21,420 nt of DNA, taken from positions 3,100,225 to 3,121,644 of the forward strand of contig BLXT01007309.1 of the NCBI GenBank assembly GCA_019648995.1. Direction: 5' to 3'. The position numbers and the translations under genes were made by a program. The stretch comes from Plakobranchus ocellatus. Its lineage: Eukaryota; Mollusca; Gastropoda; Plakobranchidae. Of the stretch, positions 11,001-20,000 are shown in pieces. Positions within the stretch are counted from its first letter, which is position 1; every line of letters starts with the position of its first letter. The notes beneath the pieces are model-generated. The model was not told where the DNA came from, did not search any database, and saw only the letters and a program-made list of their open reading frames with translations.

Positions 11001-14000
11001 CTGGACTCTGATGGCACCTTAGAGATACAAAATGACTTCCAGGTATTTGTGCATGAAAGCATATGCAGTTTGGAAGAATGAATAAGGTCTATTGGCTCTC
11101 TGATGTGATTTATCCCAACATTTTGCTGACAGTGTATTTCCAACTCTAGAACAAAAGCATTATCTAAGATATGGAGGATAATTTTGAAGCTTCTTTTATT
11201 TATAAACTTATTTTTTGGATCTTTTAAAGAAAGGGAAAATTATGTTCCAAAAGAAATATAGAACATAACAATCAATAAATACCTTATGAGAACTACCGAT
11301 ATACATGTTTGAGTAAATGTATGCATGTAGAAATGTTTTTTGCCTCTGATATTTTTAGTCTGCGTCTGTTCCTGAAGAGAAAGTAATGCTTTTTGATATG
11401 TTAACAATAAAGATAATAAAATCATTTAATCTGTTAAAGTCATCGGACTCTTATGGAGTTTGGCATAAACTTTGCTTTGTTACATTGATTTTTAGTCCAA
11501 TGCTTTAAAGCAGAAACCTCTGAATGACATAATAAAACAGATGTTTTGAAAGAAAATGTATAATCAGCTCCCATGCACAGCTGCAAGAGCAGAATAACTT
11601 CTTAGATACTTTAAACATAACCAGATAGAGACATCAGGTTTTTCATAGTTTTAGGGCAACCATTAAGAATTTTGTGGCAAGAAAAGAAAAAATGTGTCTT
11701 TCAAAACAATTGAATAATTATTTATAAACAACTTGAAAGATGCAGACCAAAAAAAAAAAATGAACATGTGTATAGGCAAGGAGAAAGAGCCTCCACAAAG
11801 GAAGATTTTATTTTTAGAACACTGTTACAAAGAAGTAAGCATGATCTGCCTGAGGTCTAGGCTTTAAAGGAAAACATCACTTTTTGGGTTTTTTTTTTTT
11901 TTGGAAAACTAAGGATATTTCTCAAAACAAATCTGAATTAACTAGGGAACTTTTTCAACTTTTCTAAGTACTGAAACAGCTGAAAAGTCTTGCCATGAGC
12001 TTTGAAAAGGTAAGGTGAACACTGAATAGAGCTATGATTATTCTCAATCAAGATTATTGAATTTTTAGCTTTTTGAAGAAAAAACATGCCATGAGCTTTG
12101 AAAAGGTAAGGTGAACACTGAATAGAGCCATGATGATTCTCAATCAAGATTATGGAATTTTTAGCTTTTTGAAGAAAAAACAATGTTAATGAAAGAAAAA
12201 ATCTTTCCGTTTTTCCAAGTTTTATTTGCAACATCTGACTTATTAAGACTGGTCTCAAGAGATAAAGTTATTGTAACTCTTCGTCCTCATGCACCGAGTA
12301 TATAATAGACATTTATATATATATATATTTTTTTTTTTTTTGACGCTCTAGGCTTTGTTGGTGCCTTTGGAAGAAGTTCTAGAAAGCAAGCATGAGGATG
12401 AGTTGGAGGTTCTGCAAGTCTTACTAGGCCTTGTCTCCCAAATCGTAGCTTCCTGTACTCCAAGCGAGAAATCGTCATCATCAAAAGCCTCGTCATCTGC
12501 CTCAATGTCAGGGGTGGAGGACCAGCTGCGGCAGCTTGAACAAAAGCTGCAGCATGAGCTTGAGATTGCCGAGCAGAGGCACACAACACACCTTGAAGTC
12601 TTCAAGCAGGTAAAAAAAATATCATTGTTACTGAGGGTAAAATGTTATGAGGATGTTAGGGATAATCATTACAGTGCTGCCAGTCTTTTACATAAAAGTT
12701 TAATAAGATAAGTTAGATTAAAAGTGGGGAAAAAGAAACCTAGTCAAATCCAACCAAACCATCCAATAAGAATAAATGGAATCGAAGAGTTCAAAGAACA
12801 CTATTTGAGCTTTTTTTTTTTTAATGCTACAGTTGGATACATCTCTTTTATCACAGTTTAGTGGCAATAACTTAATTTCAAAACAGTTTAATTTGTTTGG
12901 AAGAAATAGAAAATTTCCAAAATTGTAGGAAGATTAATGGTGTTGGTTTTTATTAACCAAAGTGCTTTGCTTTGGGTTTGTTTTTCTTAGGTTTTTTCAG
13001 GTTTTTTTTTTGTAGAGTTGCTAACTCATCACCATGCTGTAGATAAAATTCTGCTCATAAACTGTTGAATATAAGCTATCATGGGAAAATGGGTCATGCC
13101 TCAATTTTTTTACATGTGGAGATGCTTACATATTTTTAACAGAATAGCACTTACAGATTTAAAAAAAGAGGTCAAATTTATAAGAAAATAAAAGCAGTTA
13201 AAATGGTAATTCTCATCAAGAAAAAGAGAATTCTATAGATATCAGTGAGATCCAATTAAAGATCCTAAGGTGTCCAAGTATTCTTTTTTTTAATATGAGG
13301 CTAAAAATACATACAAAAATTCTCAAATTCTTCATTTTGCATCAATCTAGAGAAATGGCGTCTCAAACAAATGATGCATTTTTATTATGGTTTTGTCCAA
13401 AGGATACTCATGGAAATCTTGGCTTCTTGTCCTTAAAACAAAAGAGTTGTTTTATGAGTTGAAAAAGGATAGCTTATGAATTGAAGTGTACTTCTGCTGC
13501 TAACTTTTGATTTTTTTTTTTTTTTCCCTATTCTTGAGTCAATTTCTATTTTTGCCCAGATTTAGTAGAACTATGAGAGGAAACAAGAAATATCTAGAAG
13601 GTTCATCTGTAAACCTGTGAAAAATTTTATTTATTAAAGCATAGGTATTTGATTCAGTTTTCCTAGCAGTATTTTTTAAGTTTTGATATCATTATCACAA
13701 GTATAATAGTTCTATGAGACATATCTGTGTGTCCGTGTTTCATCCATTCCACCAAAAGTGCTGCATCATGTGACATGCATTGCCTCATCCTTTGATAATC
13801 TCTCAGGAGTCCTCAAGGTTGGAGAAGACACTGGAAGATCAGGCTCAGGATCGTGACCATTTTGAAGACAGAGTGGCCCAGCTTGAGGAGGATTTGGCCA
13901 CAGTGCAGCTACAACATGAGGAAGAGAAGGAGCGTGTGAAACAAGACATTCTCACAGCTGTGCATGCTATTCGTAGCAATGAGGAGAAGAGTGAGACCAA

Positions 14001-17000
14001 TCTGGCTCAAAAAGCCAGCAGGCTTGGCAGAGAGTTAGCTGTTCAGAAGCTTAACTTTAGGGTGGGTGCCTCAATTTTTTTTTACCTCTTACATTGTAAA
14101 ACCAGGACTGCACAAAACTCTGAATGGATAAGAAATGAAAATGTAGAGATAGGTCAGCAGAAATTAAACTCTATGATCATTTATAGCCCCTCTTGAAATT
14201 GAAGTGTTTGCATATTGGAAATGCTTTTTAGAAACTTTTCATAAGTTCACAGCATACAAAGTTGCTGCCATGTATTCACTGAGTGCGGGCAATTTTTAAG
14301 GCACTTGTTCTCAGATTTTGATACTGATATATATTGCTTTTTAAAATTTTCCTTAAGTTCATAATTTTAACCTGAAACTGCAAATATCTTTTTATAAACC
14401 AGAAAATCCTTGGCTCAATAAAGACAGATCTGGCCACCAAAGACAAAACTGCACTCACTCAAAGCATTGAGGAACACATTAAAGGCATCCCTCTTAATCC
14501 AGAGGAGGATGTAAGTAACATATTGATCTTGAGCAACAACAGTTTTCTTTATGCAAGTGCCCTAATAAGGGGCATTTTGCCTAAAAATAACACTTTTCGA
14601 TATAAAAGGAATGTAAAGTTTTTCATTCTTTATTATTAACTCACTCATGAAAACAAAATTTTGGCCTTTACAGATTTTGCACAAAATAGTCGCTGAACTA
14701 ATTATTCAAATAGCTCAAAATGTGACTTACAGCTCTTTGATCCAGTACAAATTCTCATCCTTTTTTATTTTTTTTTTTTTTTGTCACTTTTCATATTGTT
14801 TTTATTTTCCTTGAAGTATTCAATTAGTAATAATCAATGTTTATTGTGGTGTTTGTGATGCAGCTTCATTAAAGGAAACTTTATTAAGCCCAATGTTATG
14901 ACATTTTGGGTTTTTGCCCAGAATCTCTTTCACAAATACATGCATTTCAAAATGATTCTATTTTTCTTATTTTCTTAAATTGAGAAAATGTGGATGGATA
15001 AGGAATGAAAATGTTTCTCCTAAGGTGAAAAATACGTGCTATTTTAAGTCCAAAATTATACACCTCTTGTCAAGAACTACATACCAGTACTTTAACCCTT
15101 ACTCTTTTGTAACTTTCTCTGTAAGTTTTGAGCTTAGAAAAAGCAACAACAACAAAAAATGTATATAAATATTTATATAGACATTTTTTTTTTTGTTGGT
15201 TGCTTGCTTTACAATCACATAATGGCAGCATTTGTGTCGTGGCACTGCAAAATGAGACATTTTGTGGCAAAAATGATCTTGGAAAAATGTTTCATTGCAT
15301 CCTGGCAATGTTAAATGATCTGAAACTTGATTCATCAAAAGATTGAATAAAAATTTTGAGGCTAAGGGTTGAGCATTATCACAACTGCACTTATCTTTAT
15401 TGATGTTAGACATTTCACCACAAAGTGAAATGTTTTGTGGAAGGAGCGCATTGTGTAAGAGGTAAGCTGTTATATTTCTCAATAGGGCTTTAAGTGAGCA
15501 TTGCAGCGTTTGATTTTGAAATCTATTGCTGGTGCTTTCTTTGGAAGTATATAAACTATTTCTCCATGGCTTGGTTTTTCTGGGAAACTTTTCATTTTGA
15601 GCATTATAGGTGGACTGACATAACACATTTAGTAGTCTCTCTTTTGTCTCATTGCCATTTTTTTCCCACCCCCATTTTTCAGGAGGATGAAGACTACCAG
15701 CCACCCCTCCCATCCCAGCCGCCACCTATAGCCCCTGCTGAGGGCAAGCAGCAACAGTCCCTGGAGGAGCATGTGGTGGAGGTCAGAGAGGTGCATATTA
15801 ACAGTGTGCTGTGTATTAACACAAATTCGCTCTATCACAAGCAACTCAACATAGGCATAAAAAATATTTTTGTAAATGTTAAGGTGCCAGAGGACTGCTC
15901 AGTGAATTCTCATCTTTTGTTCGAAAAAAATGTATGTCTCCTCTTATCTTTCCACACAAATGTTTCCCTCCTCTAGCTCATTCCTGTTATTTAGGAATAA
16001 AATATGGTGCCAGTTCTTTTGTCTCAGAAATAATTCAGAATCGGGAGAAGAAGAAAAACTACCTTTTAAGAAGTGCTATAGGCATTTTGAGATCCTTTGG
16101 TTAGTAGGGATATTTTTTATGAAATGTTTACTTAAAGCAGCTTCAAGGAAGTAAATGAGTTTTTACAGTGATAATGCTCAGCTAATGTTATGCCCTAGCT
16201 GTTGATCAGATAGGGAAGAGGAGTTGAAACTTAATTATATAAAAAAAAACCCAACTGATCATGCAGACTCATCACTATTAAAGGGTGTTGATGGCACAGT
16301 TGATAGCAAACTAGCCTTAAAATTCACAGTGACTGTTGAGTCACTGATGCCAATTCCTGAATAAATCCTAAAGGAGTGATATCACTTTGTAGTAGCCAGG
16401 CTTTATGCAGAAACAAACAAGCGATATTTATGAAGTACAATTTCACTAAGACACCAACCAACGTGAAATCCAGAAAGCTGTATGCTTCTATGTGTTTCAA
16501 CAGCCTGAGCTGATGTTGAACCTATCCCATCATGAGCACGAGGTGGAGCAGCTTAAGAAAGAGAAGGATGAAGCTCTGGCTGAGGAGATGAGGAACACCA
16601 AAGCAGGTGGGTCTCTTTTTGATGGAGGAATTGAGCTGAGAAATATAACTTTGCATTCATCTATGACATTATCCTCAGATAACATTATTTATTTACAAAG
16701 ATAATATCCTTTTGATAATGCTAATAAGATGAATGGATAACTTTTTTTAAAATAAGCTATTTCTTATTTTTTATTCCTTGACAGTTAATATTATGGCTGA
16801 TACCGCTGACTCACTCAATCTTAGAGTGGTCTCTGCTATAAGCAAAGAATTCCATTAATTTGACCTGTACAAATCTTGCACTGTCAATGAGCATTCATGC
16901 AAACTTACCCTGTTCTGTTCTGCAATATCATCTAGCTGCCCTCATTTTTCTTTTCCTCTTGTGTATATCGCTCAATCTTTTTCTTTAAAACATCATTTAA

Positions 17001-20000
17001 GAAGATATTATTTTATCTTTTGATATGGCTGATTTATTATAATTTCCTTGCTATAACTTTAAAAAGGTTTCTTTGGCTCCAAACTGTTTGCATATTTTCA
17101 TTGATTTTATTTTGTTCAGTAGGACCAAGTTAGTTGCCAGAATATCCAGGGTGTTAAATTTTCTTAACTGTGCCCATGTCTCTCCCTCATAATATATTAT
17201 GATTTCTATCATATTTGCATAGCTTTTATCATAATATTAATAATGTTAATATTTGATACCTGACAAAAAAGAAATAGGACCAAAGGAGAAAAATCTGTAT
17301 TTGACCACACTGATAACTAGTTATGACACATTTTTACTTACCTTCATGACTATTATCCTTTTGTCAAGGGCCAAATAATATTTTCAGCATTTTTGTTTTA
17401 TGAAGCAAAGACTATAATGATATGTAGTATGTAATTTCATGTGAATGAAAAATCTTCTCAAGTATAGAGCGAGTCTGCCCTGAGATCTGCAGAAGCCCTT
17501 CTGTCGTGGGTTCAAGCCCCGCCACTGGCGCCCTGGCCTGATGCAGACCTGAAAGGTTGAGATCACCTTGTTGTGAACTGGCTATATACAAAAAATGCAA
17601 TCTCAAGTCCACATTTAATTTTGTTACAAGCACAAAGCAGCATCGACCAAATTAGAGGATAGATGATAGGCTGAATCCTATAAAAAGAAAAGAAAAACAC
17701 ACACAAAATAATGATGCTTTTTTACTTTCACCCTTTTCATCTCTAGCCCTGGATGCTGTGCGCAGTGCATATGAAGATGAACTCACTAAAGAGAGGTCAA
17801 AATACAAAGAAGCTTTACTCCACATGTATACTGAAGAATACATCAATGAGATAAGGATGCGGCACATGTGAGTGATTTGTTAATGCTCTCCCTTTCATTA
17901 CAAGGTGAATTTCATTTACAGGACTGTTTTAAGGTGTTATATCTTAGCAAATATCAATGGTATTCTAAGAAGAATTCATTGTTATCTCTTCAATGTGTTT
18001 TTCTAGATGCTTTATATGTGTGTAGATCTCAGCATCAATCGGTTGGTATAGTTTTAATCAGGAGCTACATTTCAAAATCCTAGATGAGGCAAAATGTATC
18101 ACACATGATAATTAATTTGGTCTCAAAATCAATGGGTGCCACCCGCAGAAAAATCCTTATCTCTTTTTATCTCCAAAACAGGAGATCTGGTTTTTCATAA
18201 TTTGCTTTAAATTACATCACAGGGTATTATATCCCACTCCTGCTTTCAGTTTTTGGAAATTTCCTGGTGGTACCCATGCAAATAACATGGTTCTGAGCTA
18301 TTTAATTCGCAGTTGTATCCATGCTGGATAACATTTTTCTAAATTAACAAAGAAATCTAGTAGTTATTCTCTTACATGTGAAAAAATATTTAAATGTGTT
18401 TCCATACATTTTTACAAAGGTAAATTATCAATAATAAATAAATACTGTAACTATTAAAATTGAAAACATTGTATTTAGTCCTCTACATTGAAAAATACAG
18501 TGTGTAATCAAAACAAAAATTGCATTTACTTACATAAGAAAAAGATAATGTAGAAACATCAAAGCACCACATCGTAAAAGTAAGGTAAAATTTTCACACT
18601 TGACCTTTATGAGTAGCTCTTTGATTATTTTATTTTTCTCTGGAGAAAAAGAATTGTTTCTCCCAAAGTAGTCATTCAATTGTCTGTTCCATGCAAAAAA
18701 ATCCCCCTTAAAACAATGGATATCTTACCATTGTCTTTGCAGGGAGGAGGAGGATCGCATGCGTGAAGAGCTGCAGAAGGTGAACTTGCACTACACAAGC
18801 AAATGTGAGGATTATAAGCTGTTAGAGATGAAGTTACAGCAGACCAAGCATGATTTTGAGAGCCACATCAATCAACTTATTGCAAGGTAGAGAAAAACAT
18901 CTCACTGTTAAAGTGTGTTGAAGCAAATTTTATGAGTCGTTTGCTGTAAGCTTTAAATTGCAGTTTGTGAAAGGGGAGTAAAACTCCCAAAAGTTGATTT
19001 TTTAAAACTGAACCTTTGCCTGGCCTTAATCTTCAGCGGTTATAACTATTGCACTCCTTTTATCTCCTGGTGTTCATTTTTGTAGATATAAATGTAATCA
19101 AAATGAACTGCACAATTTTATCAAACTATATTTTATGAACAGTCTCTACAGATAAAGCCAAAATTTGAAAGAAAAAAATTATTTCCAATGGTGCAATCAA
19201 GATTTCTTTCATTAATATCTGAGTTTTGTTTTTGAAACAATTCAAAAGAATAATACATCATTCAATTTATCATATACCAGCAATGACCACCTGGAGGGCA
19301 TGTTAAACACAGAAATTGAAAACTTGAAAGAGTTTATCAAGAATAAACCATCTAGCGCCAGCTTGACCACAGGATCAGCCACCATGGAGGAGGAGCTTTA
19401 TGATTCCAAGGTAATGCAGGAAAGCAGTACATTTTATGGAAAAAATTCTTAAGGCCTCGACACAAGGGTTTAGAGCACTAAGCAATCACTGAAAAGATTG
19501 AAGGCAAATGTAGTTGAGGTAGACAGAGAATAACTTTAATTGAAAGTCTTAACTCATGGGCAATAGATCATGTTAGCAATAGCAACTTTATAAGCTTAAC
19601 TGAGAAAAGGTTCGAGTAGAGGAACATTATCACCAAGTCTGTTCCACACAGGGCACCTGAAAAAAGGAGGAGGCCTCAGATGGAAAGCTGATTTTACATG
19701 CCTACTTTGATGCATTTCTAAAACATGCATCTTTTTTTAGCTTTTGAATTTGCCTTTCAGCTCACTAGATGTGCCCAGATCACTGATAAGGGAATAGGCT
19801 TTGTGATATACAAAATAAGACCTCGATCATTAACCTCCATAATCATATTTTTTTCCACAAGAACAGTTCAAATGAGTCAGAATTTTGCTTTTTAAAAAGT
19901 CCTTAAACCCTTTAATCTGAGCTCTTCTACAGCTGAACAGAGTTATTTTGACTCTGGGTGAAGATATGTTTTTCTTTCTCTGAAGAAGCACTAAAAAAAA

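Noticed and set aside
10397..11143. Minus-strand ORFs at the 3' end of E8
   Set aside because: Serine-rich translations are the antisense of acidic and Gln/Leu codons of the real frame.
11938..12258. 106-codon minus-strand ORF with an internal repeat
   Set aside because: The repeat is the 96-bp DNA duplication, whose length is a multiple of three; the frame is otherwise T-run derived.
12313..12340. TATA box from the (TA)n tract
   Set aside because: It lies just before the E9 acceptor and is better explained as simple repeat plus polypyrimidine tract; no initiator or start codon follows.
17461..17535. Functional tRNA gene
   Set aside because: The B box and T stem are good, but the acceptor stem and A box do not form, and the sequence continues into a SINE-like body.
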